From: Pseudomonas nitroreducens TX1
GTDB taxonomy: Bacteria; Pseudomonadota; Gammaproteobacteria; Pseudomonadales; Pseudomonadaceae
Length of the DNA stretch: 64,000 nucleotides
Assembly (NCBI RefSeq): GCF_000313755.1
Contig: NZ_AMZB01000122.1
Span: 62,001 to 126,000, forward strand
Direction: 5' to 3'
The notes under the pieces were generated by a model, which saw nothing but the letters and a program-made list of their open reading frames with translations, was not told where the DNA came from and ran no database searches. Below, piece after piece: positions 55,259 through 63,630 of this stretch. Numbering within the stretch: position 1 is the stretch's first letter; each line of letters begins with the position of its first letter. The translations under genes and the position numbers were made by a program.

Positions 55259-56701
55259 ATGAACCGCCACCTCGGGATCAAGCTCGGCGCCATCGCGCTG
55301 TTGATCATCCTCCTGCTCGTCCCCCTGCTGATGATCGACGGCCTGGTCGACGAGCGCCAGAACTACCGCGACGAAGTCCTGCAGGATATCGCCCGCAGCG
55401 CCAGCTACAGCCAGCAGCTCACCGGCCCGCTGGTGGTCGTGCCCTACACCCGCACCATCCGTGGCTGGCGCCTGGACAAGGCGAACCAGCAGCGCGTACT
55501 GCAGGAGCGCGAGGTGCGCGGGCGTCTGTACTTCCTGCCGGAAGTCTTCAGCCTCGACGGGCAGATGCGCACCGAGCTGCGTCACCGTGGCATCTACGAA
55601 GCGCGGCTGTTCCATGCCGACAGCCAGGTCAGCGGCAGCTTCGTGCTGCCGGCCAACTACGGCATCACCAGTGACCTGGGCAGCTACCGCTTCGACGACC
55701 CACTGCTGGCCGTTGGCATCAGCGATGTGCGCGGCATCGAGAACGCGCCGAAACTGAAGGTCGGCGACGAACTGCGCAACTTCCAGCCAGGCACCCAGAG
55801 CCAGTTCCTCGGCAACGGCGTGCACGCGGTGCTGCCGCTCAAGGCCAGCGACCGCGAGCAGCGCTTCGACTACGCCTTCGAACTGTCGCTGCTGGGCAGC
55901 AGCCGACTGGACATTACCCCGGTCGGTCGCGACAGCCAGGTCAACCTGGTGTCGGACTGGCCGCACCCCAGCTTCGGCGGCGAGTTCCTGCCCACTGAAC
56001 GCAGCATCAGCGAGAAGGGCTTCAGCGCGCGCTGGCGCACCAGCTTCTTCGCCACCAACCTGGAGGACCAGCTGCGCGCCTGCACGGCGCCGGCCCAGGC
56101 GGACGTTGCCCGCGCGGTCGGCGCGGACGATCCGGATACCTCCCGCGCCAGTACCGCCGAGTGCAGCGAGTTCGGCCAGCACCGCTTCGGCGTGGCGCTG
56201 GTGGACCCGGTGGACCAGTACCTGAAGACCGACCGTGCGGTGAAGTATGCGCTGCTGTTCATCGTCCTCACCTTCGCTGGTTTCTTCCTCTTCGAAGTGC
56301 TCAAGCGCCTGGCGGTGCACCCCATCCAGTACGCGCTGGTGGGCATGGCGCTGGCGCTGTTCTACCTGCTGCTGCTGTCGCTCTCCGAGCATGTCGGCTT
56401 CGAGCTCGCCTACCTGCTGTCCGCTGGCGCCTGTGTCGGGCTGATCGGTTTCTATCTCTGCCATGTGCTGCACAGCCTGTGGCGCGGCGCCGGCTTCAGC
56501 GTCGGGCTGGCCGGGCTCTACGGGATGCTCTACGCGCTGCTCAGCGCCGAGGACTACGCGTTGCTGATGGGCTCGCTGCTGCTGTTCGGCGTGCTGGGCG
56601 GCGTGATGGTGCTGACCCGTCGCCTGGACTGGTACGGCATCGGCAAGCCCCGCGGCGACGACCCGGAATTTTCCCTGCAAGACGTGCGCGTGCAGCGCTG
56701 A
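55259..56701 (+). CDS. creD: inner membrane protein CreD
   Basis: 480-aa inner-membrane protein induced by CreBC, affecting envelope integrity and colicin tolerance in enterics. An N-terminal membrane anchor (KLGAIALLIILLLVPLLMIDGLV) precedes a large periplasmic region (to about residue 330), and the C-terminal third holds six closely spaced helices (AVKYALLFIVLTFAGFFLFEVL...LLMGSLLLFGVLGGVMVLTRRLDW). Family landmarks: GPLVVVPYTR, HPIQYALVGMALALFYLLLLSLSEHVGFELAYL. It starts MNRHLGIKLG; a far longer in-frame reading runs back through the creC end and REP element and is rejected. Confidence 0.92.
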   Translation: MNRHLGIKLGAIALLIILLLVPLLMIDGLVDERQNYRDEVLQDIARSASYSQQLTGPLVVVPYTRTIRGWRLDKANQQRVLQEREVRGRLYFLPEVFSLDGQMRTELRHRGIYEARLFHADSQVSGSFVLPANYGITSDLGSYRFDDPLLAVGISDVRGIENAPKLKVGDELRNFQPGTQSQFLGNGVHAVLPLKASDREQRFDYAFELSLLGSSRLDITPVGRDSQVNLVSDWPHPSFGGEFLPTERSISEKGFSARWRTSFFATNLEDQLRACTAPAQADVARAVGADDPDTSRASTAECSEFGQHRFGVALVDPVDQYLKTDRAVKYALLFIVLTFAGFFLFEVLKRLAVHPIQYALVGMALALFYLLLLSLSEHVGFELAYLLSAGACVGLIGFYLCHVLHSLWRGAGFSVGLAGLYGMLYALLSAEDYALLMGSLLLFGVLGGVMVLTRRLDWYGIGKPRGDDPEFSLQDVRVQR

Positions 56702-56712
56702 GGAGAATGGAA

Positions 56713-57021
56713 ATGCCCAACCTGATGCGTTTTTCCCTGTGCCTGTTCGCCGGCCTGCTGGTCAGTGGCCTGTGCCTGCCCGTGCTGATGCTGCTTGGCC
56801 GCTTCGACTGGATCGCCCTGCTGGTGGCCACCGGCAAACCGCTGGCGCATCTGGCGCTGTTGCTGCCGGGCGAGCTGTGGACGCAGCTCACCGACGTCGA
56901 GGACGCGGCGAACAATCCCCACGTGCGTTCCTTCCTGGAAATGTGCATGGGCGTGGCCCAACTCGGCCTGCTGCTGGCGCTACCGATCTATCGCTTCGGC
57001 CGCCAGGAGAAGCAGTCATGA
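56713..57021 (+). CDS. small two-helix membrane protein downstream of creD
   Basis: 102 aa: two hydrophobic helices (FSLCLFAGLLVSGLCLPVLMLLG and the C-terminal LGLLLALPIYRF) around a more polar middle. It starts at MPNLMRFSLCL with AGGAG 7 nt upstream. Directly follows creD (11 nt), so probably made on the same mRNA; PA0466-like by position (recalled). Function unknown. Confidence 0.72.
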   Translation: MPNLMRFSLCLFAGLLVSGLCLPVLMLLGRFDWIALLVATGKPLAHLALLLPGELWTQLTDVEDAANNPHVRSFLEMCMGVAQLGLLLALPIYRFGRQEKQS

Positions 57022-57290
57022 GTGCGTGCGCTGGGCTGCGCGAGGAGCGCGAAGTGGGACGGCGGCTGGCGCGACAGATTGCCGGGCTGTTCGAGCAGGG
57101 GATGAGGCAGAGGGAGAGGCGTGATGAACGTTTTCAGCGGCGGGTGGTGCGGCACAGCCAGTCGATGATGAAAACCTGGCGCAGCCGGCTTCCCCTCGCC
57201 CCAACCCTCTCCCGAGGGGAGAGGGAGTTGGGCGGTGCTGGTTGGCGGGTCTGGAACATGCCGGCTCGCTTGTGGAACTGCGCACCGTAG
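57018..57290 (+). CDS. small Arg-rich hypothetical protein, repeat-derived C-terminus
   Basis: 90-aa reading frame whose ATG overlaps the stop of the preceding gene (ATGA) with AGGAG 8 nt before. The first half (LREEREVGRRLARQIAGLFEQGMRQRERRDERFQRR) is charged and helical-looking. The last 35 codons cross the CCCTCTCCC hairpin repeat, so the C-terminus is repeat-derived. Either a short real protein with a recruited tail, or a chance frame; protein evidence is needed. Confidence 0.35.
   Translation: MSACAGLREEREVGRRLARQIAGLFEQGMRQRERRDERFQRRVVRHSQSMMKTWRSRLPLAPTLSRGERELGGAGWRVWNMPARLWNCAP
57205..57225. repeat. CCCTCTCCC/GGGAGAGGG hairpin repeat, copy 2
   Basis: Perfect 9-bp arms with a 3-nt GAG loop. 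Same arms as 10766-10799 and 62542-62571. Confidence 0.85.
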
Positions 57291-57321
57291 GATGGGTGGA
57301 GCGCAGCGATACCCATCAAAC
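57286..57321. repeat. dispersed intergenic repeat (GTAGGRTGG...GCGATACCCATC), copy 2
   Basis: Second copy of the sequence at 13661-13698, with GGATGGGTGG in the left arm. It abuts the stop of the GST gene. Confidence 0.75.
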
Positions 57322-57323
57322 CG

Positions 57324-57947
57324 TCAGGCCGGCACGGTCGCCTGCATCGACGGCCGCTGGCTGATCTCGGCGAACCACTTCGCCAGTTGTGGATAGTCAG
57401 CGCGCCAATCCCAGTGCGGCTGGCGGAAGTCCAGGTAGCCCAGGGCGCAGGCTACGCCGATGGCGGCGATGTCGAAGCGCCCGGCCAGTTCGGCGTGGGC
57501 CTTGCCCTCGAAGTAGGCGAGGGAGCGCGTGATCTTCAGCTGCTGGTTGTCCAGCCATTCATCCCAGTGCTTCTCCTGGGGGCGCATGGCGGTTTCGTAG
57601 CGGATCAGCACGGCGGCATCGAGCACCGCATCAGCCAGCGAAGCCAGTGTGAGACGACGCCAGCGTGCTGCGCCTTCGCGGGGGATCAGCGGCTCGCCGG
57701 CATGCTGCTGGTCGAGGTACTCGAGGATCACCCGGCTATCGTGCAGGGTCTGGCCGTCGACCAGGCGCAGGGCGGGAATCTTGCCGGCGGGGTTATCCTG
57801 CAGCACGCCGGCATCCGGCGCGATGGGCGTATGGACGGCGGCGTACAGCTCCACGGCGTCAAGCTGGCCGGTCTCATGCAGCAGGACCATGACCTTGCGC
57901 ACGAAGGGCGAAGCGGCGGCGTGGAACAGGACGGGACGGGGATTCAT
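57324..57947 (-). CDS. glutathione S-transferase family protein
   Basis: 207 aa from MNPRPVLFHAAASPFVRKV; AGGAG is 9 nt from this ATG, while the ATG 9 codons upstream has no ribosome site. Thioredoxin-like N-terminal domain with the cis-Pro region (NPAGKIPALRL) and the GSH-binding DGQTLHDSRVILEYLD, then the helical C-terminal domain. Substrate unknown. Follows the Vgb-like gene on the same strand. Confidence 0.87.
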   Translation of the reverse strand: MNPRPVLFHAAASPFVRKVMVLLHETGQLDAVELYAAVHTPIAPDAGVLQDNPAGKIPALRLVDGQTLHDSRVILEYLDQQHAGEPLIPREGAARWRRLTLASLADAVLDAAVLIRYETAMRPQEKHWDEWLDNQQLKITRSLAYFEGKAHAELAGRFDIAAIGVACALGYLDFRQPHWDWRADYPQLAKWFAEISQRPSMQATVPA

Positions 57948-57978
57948 CGACAGCAACTCCTGGGGTTGGGTCATCGGT

Positions 57979-58944
57979 TCAATCGCGGATCAGCACCAGG
58001 CGATCGGCGCCGGATTCGGCGCCCCAGACCTCGCCGGGCCGGCCTAGCAGCTGGCGGACGTTGGCATGTTCATGGTCGCTGGGGAAGGCGGTGAATGTCT
58101 CGCTCTGCGGGTCGAAGCGCAGCAGCGCATTGGCGGAAAAGTCGCTCAGCCACACCTGGTCCATGGCATCGACGTAGACCGCATAAGGCTGCGGATGATC
58201 ACCCGGCAACTGCCAGGTTTTCCACTGGTTGTCGCTGGGGTCGAAGCGCGCCAGGCTCCCGGCGTTCCACTGGCTGATCCACAGCCGCCCCACGGAGTCG
58301 GCCCACAGGCGACGCGGGCCGCTGTCGTTGCCGGGGGTGTCGAAGGTGGTCGCGTTATCGGCGATATCGTCGACCTGGCCGATGTAGTTGCCCGCCAGCG
58401 AGGCGTACCAGACGCCTCCATCCGGCGTCAGGGCGATGCCGTAGGGGCCCTTGCCGCGCGGCGCCGGCCAGACCTTCAGGTCGCGGCTGTCCGGGTCGAG
58501 GCGACCGTAGAATCCGTTCTGCCCGGTGAACCACAGCACGCCGTCGTCATCGAATACCGCAGTGTTGAGATTGGCGTTGGCCGCCTCCTTGGGCAGCGGG
58601 ATGACTTCCACGCCCAGGCGCTGGGCGTCGACGTGGACGATGGCGTTGAGGCCGCTGTCGGTGATCCAGGCATCGCCATTCTCGTCGGCGATCACGCCGT
58701 GGGGACTGGAGCCCTTGCCGAGACTGATCTGCTCGCTCTGCCCGGACTGCGGATCGAGCCGGCCGAGCACGCCGAGCTTCTGCGCGGTGTACCAGACCTT
58801 GCCGTCCTCGGTGGGCGCCACGTCGTGCGGGCCGGAGCCCTTGGGCAGGTCGAAGTACTTCACTTGCGTGGCATGGGCGCCAGTGGCCAGCAACAGGCCG
58901 GTGAGCAGCAGGCCGCTCAGGAGGAGGGACAGGACGCGAGGCAT
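57979..58944 (-). CDS. secreted Vgb/virginiamycin-B-lyase-like beta-propeller protein
   Basis: 321-aa exported protein: signal LSLLLSGLLLTGLLLATGAHA, then six or seven propeller blades each built around G-x-x-P-x-G/D...VWYT/VWFT patterns (GPHDVAPTEDGKVWYT, SPHGVIADENGDAWIT, GPYGIALTPDGGVWYA). Resembles streptogramin lyase Vgb, but whether the catalytic residues are present cannot be judged by eye. Start at 58944 by signal peptide and GGAGAG just upstream. Confidence 0.82.
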   Translation of the reverse strand: MPRVLSLLLSGLLLTGLLLATGAHATQVKYFDLPKGSGPHDVAPTEDGKVWYTAQKLGVLGRLDPQSGQSEQISLGKGSSPHGVIADENGDAWITDSGLNAIVHVDAQRLGVEVIPLPKEAANANLNTAVFDDDGVLWFTGQNGFYGRLDPDSRDLKVWPAPRGKGPYGIALTPDGGVWYASLAGNYIGQVDDIADNATTFDTPGNDSGPRRLWADSVGRLWISQWNAGSLARFDPSDNQWKTWQLPGDHPQPYAVYVDAMDQVWLSDFSANALLRFDPQSETFTAFPSDHEHANVRQLLGRPGEVWGAESGADRLVLIRD

Positions 58945-59023
58945 GGGCTCTCCTTGGCAGAGTCCGGAAGGTGATGAGACTGTACGCCGGTCAGTGTGGC
59001 CGACGAAATGAAGGAGAGCGGTT

Positions 59024-59881
59024 GTGACGACGATTTCCGTAGTGGGGGCGGCGTGCCGCCAGGGCTCGCCGGTAAACGACGACGCCATAGGCTATACCGC
59101 GACGGCAGCCTGGGTGCTGGATGGCGCGACCAGCCTGGGTCGTGGTTTGGTGGGCGGCGAGAGTGATGCGCGCTGGCTGGCGCAGAGCGCCAATGCGCAT
59201 CTTCAGCGCCTGCTGGAGGAGCAGCCGTACCGGCCGACTCAAGACCTGCTGGTGCAATTGCAGGCAGGTGTCGCCGCGGACTTCCAGCGTGATTCCGGCG
59301 TGGCCGTGAGCCTGGAGCTCAACCTGCCCACCGCTTGCCTGAGCTTGCTGCGGGTGCTGGGCGATGGCTCGCTGGAGTTGCTCAACCTCTGCGATACCTG
59401 CATCCACCTGGCCTGGGAGGATGGCTGCGTCGAGAGCTTCGGCGATACGCCGCTGGAGGAGATCGACCGGCAATCCGTTGCACGCCTGATCGCGCTGCGT
59501 GAGGCTAATCCGGACTGGAATCACGAGCAGCTCTGGCAGGCCAGCCGCGCGTGGGTGCGGCGCAACCGCGCGCTGGCCAATACGCCGGAAGGATACTGGT
59601 GCCTCGACCCGAGCGAACGCTGGATTCCCCATGTGCAGCGTCGGGTGCTCGATCCGACGGGGCTGAAGGCGTTCATGCTGGTGACCGACGGCTTCGACCG
59701 GCTGCTGGATTTCCGCCGCTACGACCTCGATGCGCTGTTCGCGGCGCTGCCCGAGCGCGGTGTGGAAGCATTGATCGACGAGCTGCGCGCGCTGGAAGGC
59801 GCCGACGACCAGGCGCTGGTCTATCCGCGCCTGAAGATCCATGACGATGCGAGCGTGGTGTGGGGAGAGGTGGTGCGCTGA
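59024..59881 (+). CDS. PP2C-like protein phosphatase
   Basis: 285 aa from a GTG (AAGGAG 8 nt upstream). Metal-binding PP2C motifs: VNDDAIG (motif 1 Asp), WVLDGATSLG (the DGxxxG-type site), LVTDGFDRLL and HDDASVVWGEV (later Asp sites). Length and motif order fit the PP2C_2 group. No partner kinase is adjacent. Divergent from the Vgb-like gene. Confidence 0.78.
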   Translation: MTTISVVGAACRQGSPVNDDAIGYTATAAWVLDGATSLGRGLVGGESDARWLAQSANAHLQRLLEEQPYRPTQDLLVQLQAGVAADFQRDSGVAVSLELNLPTACLSLLRVLGDGSLELLNLCDTCIHLAWEDGCVESFGDTPLEEIDRQSVARLIALREANPDWNHEQLWQASRAWVRRNRALANTPEGYWCLDPSERWIPHVQRRVLDPTGLKAFMLVTDGFDRLLDFRRYDLDALFAALPERGVEALIDELRALEGADDQALVYPRLKIHDDASVVWGEVVR

Positions 59882-59894
59882 GCGGTGGCCATTG

Positions 59895-59968
59895 TGTAGG
59901 AGCGGACTTCGTCCGCGATGGCATCCGGCGCGATGCCGGCCTATCGCGGAGGGAGTCCGCTCCTACAG
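59895..59968. repeat. REP doublet, second family (GAGCGGACTTCGTCCGCGA)
   Basis: Units GTAGGAGCGGAC-TTC-GTCCGCGA (59895-59921) and its convergent partner (59943-59968), with a palindromic interior (GGCATCCGGCGCGATGCC). Ends 14 nt from the fiuA stop. Confidence 0.88.
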
Positions 59969-59982
59969 GTAGCTGCTGGCCG

Positions 59983-62391
59983 TCAGAACGTGTAGTTGAC
60001 GCTCGCCACCACGTTGCGACGGTCGCCGTAGTAGCAGTAGAAGCCGTCGCAGGTGGAGAGGTATTCCTTGTCGAACACGTTGTTGGCATTCAGGGCGACG
60101 TTCAGCCCGTTGAGGCTGTTGTCGAGGCGGCCGAGGTCGTAGTGCACCGCGGCGTCGTAGAGGGTGTAGGAGCCGGTGTCGCCGTCGGACTTGTCGCGCA
60201 CGTAGCCCATGCTGCCGATGGCGATGTTGTGGGTCTCGCCGACGTAGCGGGTGCCGAAGCCCAGGCCGAAGCCGTCGAGCAGGCCGTCATGCCAGGTGTA
60301 GTCGGCCCACAGCGAGGCCTGGTTTTCCGGGGTGAGCGGCAGCGGACGGTTCTTGTCCAGCGGATTGGCGACCTTGGTCATCTTGCTGTTGGCGTAGGTG
60401 TAGGCGGCGGTCACCTTGAGGCTCTCGGTGACGTTGCCTACGGCCTCCAGCTCGAAGCCGCGCACCTGCGCCTCGCCCACGGGGCGGCTGATGAAGTCGC
60501 TGCCGGTGAGGACGATGTTCTTGCGGGTCAGGTCGTAGACCGCGGCGCTGAGCATCAGGTCGGTGCCCACCGGCTGGTACTTCACGCCCAGCTCATATTG
60601 CTTGCCGGTGCTCGGCTCGAAGGCCGCTCCGTTGGTGCCGCCGGCCTCGGTCTGGAATGACTCGGCGTAGGACACATAGGGCGCCACGCCATTCTCGAAC
60701 ACATAGCTGAGCGCCGCGTTGCCGCTGAACTGGCTATCGCGGCGGGTATCGGTGGCGCCGCCGGCGTTGTAGAACTTCGAACCGGTGTGTGCCCAATCCT
60801 GGCGGCCGCCGAGGGTCAGGCGCCAGTTGTCGAGGGCGATCTGGTCCTGGGCGTACAGGCCGGTATCGCGCATCTTCTGGTTGTAGTCGTTGTACGCGGT
60901 GTAGACGACGTTGCTGAAGTCCTGGCCGTAGATCGGCTTGCTGATATTGCTGGTCGGCGCGGTGCCGTACAGCCATTGGTAGTTGGTATTGGCGCGCTGG
61001 TGATCCAGGCCCAGCAGCAGGGTGTGCTTGAGCGGGCCGGTGGAGAAGTCGGCCTGCAGGTTGTTGTCGATGGCGAACTGGCTGATGTCTTCGTTCACCA
61101 CGTTGGCGCCACGGGCCAGGGTGCCGTCGTCGCTGACCGAGGTGGCGGTGCCGCCGGCGGTGATGCCCTGGAACGACAGGTCGCTCTTGGTGTAGCGCAG
61201 GTTCTGGCGGAACTGCCAGACGTCGTTGATGCGGTGTTCGAAGGCATAGCCCAGGGCGTAGTAGGTCTTGTCGTAGAACTCCCAGTCCGGGTCGCCGAGG
61301 TTCTTGTGGTAGCGCACCTCGCCCGCCGGGGTGGACAGCTTGGTGCCCTGCAGCGGCAGGAATTGGCTGGTGATGCCGGTATCGTCGCGGTTGAACTGCG
61401 AGAGGAAGGTCAGCTTGGTGTCGTCGTCGATGTTCCAGGTCAGGCTCGGCGCGATGTTGTAGCGCTTGTTGTCGACGTGTTCGACCTGGGTGTTGCTGTC
61501 GCGCACCACGCCGCTGACGCGGTACAGCAGGTTGCCGGTGTCGTCGACCTTGCCGGTGCTGTCGAAGGCGATCTGCTTGTGCTCGTAGCTGCCCACCTGC
61601 AACTGCACTTCGTGGCTGCTTTCCGCCTGCGGGCGGCGACTGGTCATGTCCAGCAGGCCGCCGGGCGGGGTCTGGCCGTACAGCGAGGAGGCCGGGCCGC
61701 GCAGCAGGGCGACGCGCTCCAGGTCCCAGGTTTCCAGCTTGGGCATGACGTAGGCGCCCTTGGGCAGCGGCAGGCCGTCGAGGAACTGGGTCGGTTCGAA
61801 GCCGCGTACCTTGAGCCACTCGGCACGGGTGTCGTTGCCGTAGCTGCTGGCGATCACACCGGGCATGTAGCGCACCGCGTCGTCCAGGCTCTGCACGTTG
61901 CGGTCCTGCATCTGCTCGCGGGTGGCGACGGAGATGGAACGCGGCGCTTCCAGCAGCGGGGTGTCGGTCTTGGTGCCGGCGCGGGAGCGGGTGGCGAGGT
62001 AGCCCACCGCCGGGCCATCCGGGTCTTCCTGGGTGCCGCTGATGGTGGTGGCGGACATCGACAGGGTGTCGCTGGGTACCGGGCGCAGGCTGAAGCTGCC
62101 CGACTCGCTTTCCACCAGCTCCAGCCCGCTGCCCTGCAGCGCCTGGCGCAGTGCACCGGCGGCATCGTAGCGACCCTGCACAGCGTGCGCGCTGCGGCCC
62201 TGGGCCAGCGCCGGGTCCAGGCTCAGCGACAGGCCAGCTTCGGCGGCGATGCGGTTGAGGGTGCTGGCCAGCGGGCCGGCGGGCACCTGGTAGTCACGCA
62301 CGGCGTCGGCGGCGATGGCCGACGAGGTGGCCAGCAGGATCGCGGTGGCCAGCAGGCAGGGGCGGAGGGACAGTTTGAACGAGCGGCGCAT
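59983..62391 (-). CDS. fiuA: TonB-dependent siderophore receptor with signalling domain (FiuA-like)
   Basis: 802-aa outer-membrane ferric-siderophore transducer, the length of P. aeruginosa FiuA (PA0470, recalled). Signal peptide ATAILLATSSAIA. The N-terminal STN signalling domain (AGPLASTLNRIAAEAGLSLSLDP, about residues 35-105) talks to FiuR. Plug: LLEAPRSISVATREQMQDRNVQSLDDAVRYMPGV; the beta-barrel ends in aromatic Phe (NYTF). Known FiuA substrates are ferrichrome and ferrioxamine; the ligand here is inferred. Confidence 0.9.
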   Translation of the reverse strand: MRRSFKLSLRPCLLATAILLATSSAIAADAVRDYQVPAGPLASTLNRIAAEAGLSLSLDPALAQGRSAHAVQGRYDAAGALRQALQGSGLELVESESGSFSLRPVPSDTLSMSATTISGTQEDPDGPAVGYLATRSRAGTKTDTPLLEAPRSISVATREQMQDRNVQSLDDAVRYMPGVIASSYGNDTRAEWLKVRGFEPTQFLDGLPLPKGAYVMPKLETWDLERVALLRGPASSLYGQTPPGGLLDMTSRRPQAESSHEVQLQVGSYEHKQIAFDSTGKVDDTGNLLYRVSGVVRDSNTQVEHVDNKRYNIAPSLTWNIDDDTKLTFLSQFNRDDTGITSQFLPLQGTKLSTPAGEVRYHKNLGDPDWEFYDKTYYALGYAFEHRINDVWQFRQNLRYTKSDLSFQGITAGGTATSVSDDGTLARGANVVNEDISQFAIDNNLQADFSTGPLKHTLLLGLDHQRANTNYQWLYGTAPTSNISKPIYGQDFSNVVYTAYNDYNQKMRDTGLYAQDQIALDNWRLTLGGRQDWAHTGSKFYNAGGATDTRRDSQFSGNAALSYVFENGVAPYVSYAESFQTEAGGTNGAAFEPSTGKQYELGVKYQPVGTDLMLSAAVYDLTRKNIVLTGSDFISRPVGEAQVRGFELEAVGNVTESLKVTAAYTYANSKMTKVANPLDKNRPLPLTPENQASLWADYTWHDGLLDGFGLGFGTRYVGETHNIAIGSMGYVRDKSDGDTGSYTLYDAAVHYDLGRLDNSLNGLNVALNANNVFDKEYLSTCDGFYCYYGDRRNVVASVNYTF

Positions 62392-62541
62392 TGAAAACGA
62401 CTCCTACGGTTCTCGATGCCTCCTTGCCGAACGAGAATGGAAAAGTGATAGGGCAGGGTGAAAAAATTTTTCGAGTCTGCATCCGCGGCCGGCGTGTCGT
62501 AGGAGCAACTGTCTTCTTCTGAAAATCCGTGCCTGGGCTTT

Positions 62542-62571
62542 CCCTCTCCCCAGCCAGGGTTAGGGAGAGGG
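62542..62571. repeat. CCCTCTCCC/GGGAGAGGG hairpin repeat, copy 3
   Basis: Perfect 9-bp arms (62542-62550, 62563-62571) with a 12-nt loop. Upstream shares GTCTTCTTCTG with 10687. Confidence 0.8.
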
Positions 62572-62594
62572 CAGGCCTCCACGCAGGGGCTTCA

Positions 62595-62657
62595 CGGCGG
62601 AGCGGACTCCGTCCGCGATAGGTCCGCATCGCGCCGGACGAAGTCCGCTCCTACGGG
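62595..62657. repeat. REP doublet, second family, with partial left unit
   Basis: GGAGCGGACTCCGTCCGCGATA and a convergent GACGAAGTCCGCTCCTAC; a further truncated GTAGGAGC is at 62499-62506. Ends 10 nt from the fiuR stop. Confidence 0.85.
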
Positions 62658-62667
62658 GTATGTGGTT

Positions 62668-63630
62668 TCAGCCGCGCGGTACCACGCGGGACCACCACGC
62701 GCCATGCCTCTCGATACGCACCGGCAGCGTCGGCTCCAGCGAGCGGAGCGCCAGGTCGATGTTCTTCAGCGGGAAGCTGCCGGTGATGCGCAGGTCCGCC
62801 AGTGCCGGGTCCACCGCAAGGTAACCGGGGCTGTAGCGCGCCAGTTGCTCGATCAGCTCGCCCAGGCGGACGTTGTCCACCACCAGCATGCCGTGGGTCC
62901 ACGCATCGGCGGTCGCGCTATTGGCCTGGACTGCGCCGAAGCCACCGGCGCGCACGCGTACCTGCTGGCCCTGGTTGATCACGCGCTCGTCCGGCAGTTG
63001 TTCGGGGCGTGCGGCCACGGCGGACTGCAGGACGCTGAGCAAGGTGCTGTCGCCATCGTCGCGCTCCACCAGGAAACGCGTGCCGAGGGCGCGCAAGCGG
63101 CCTTCGTCGGTCTCGACGATGAACGGGCGGCTGTCGCCATGGGCAGTTTCCACCAGGATTTCGCCGCTGAGCAGGACGATGCGCCGTTGCTCGGCGTCGA
63201 AGTGCACATCGACGGCAGTGCGGCTGTTGAGCAACAGCCTTGTATTGTCCGGCAGGCGCAGTTCTCGCTGCTCGCCGGTGGCAGTCAGCAGGTCGGAAAA
63301 GGCATAACGCACCGGCATGTAACGGTTGCCGACACCCAGCGCGAGCGCGCCGACCAGCAGCAACGACAAGCCGGTGCCGGCCAGGCGGCGAACCTTGCGC
63401 CGGGATTCGCCCGGCGAGCGCAGCAGGGCGTTGCGCGCGGCCTTGGGCGCGGCGCCGGCGAGGCTGCGGTCGAGCATGCCCAACTGGCTCCAGGCGCGGG
63501 CGTGTTCGCTGTGGGCCGAATGCCAGCGGGCGAAGGCGGCTTCATCGTCGGGGCGCGGTTCGCCGGAGCCCAGGCGCAGTTGCCAGCTGATCGCCTCGTC
63601 GAGCACCTGCAGGGAAACCGGTCCCTTCAC
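62668..63630 (-). CDS. fiuR: FecR-family transmembrane anti-sigma regulator
   Basis: 320 aa from a GTG overlapping the fiuI stop (GTGA). Cytoplasmic N-terminal domain (VLDEAISWQLRLGSGEPRPDDEAAFARWHSAHSEHARAW), one membrane helix (LAGTGLSLLLVGALALGVG, near residue 85-105), and a periplasmic FecR domain (RLLLNSRTAVDVHFDAEQRRIVLLSGEILVE) that senses the FiuA signalling domain. A longer start at 63660 is possible but non-conserved. Confidence 0.9.
   Translation of the reverse strand: MKGPVSLQVLDEAISWQLRLGSGEPRPDDEAAFARWHSAHSEHARAWSQLGMLDRSLAGAAPKAARNALLRSPGESRRKVRRLAGTGLSLLLVGALALGVGNRYMPVRYAFSDLLTATGEQRELRLPDNTRLLLNSRTAVDVHFDAEQRRIVLLSGEILVETAHGDSRPFIVETDEGRLRALGTRFLVERDDGDSTLLSVLQSAVAARPEQLPDERVINQGQQVRVRAGGFGAVQANSATADAWTHGMLVVDNVRLGELIEQLARYSPGYLAVDPALADLRITGSFPLKNIDLALRSLEPTLPVRIERHGAWWSRVVPRG

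Larger units (their letters stand above)
62392..62667. other. 276-nt fiuR-fiuA gap, repeat-bearing
   Basis: No gene seen. It contains the second-family REP pair and a copy of the GTCTTCTTCTG / CCCTCTCCC repeat. The fiuA promoter must lie here, but I could not identify it. Confidence 0.6.

Noticed and set aside
60787-62394. 535-codon plus-strand frame opposite fiuA
   Set aside because: Antisense to fiuA; repetitive composition.
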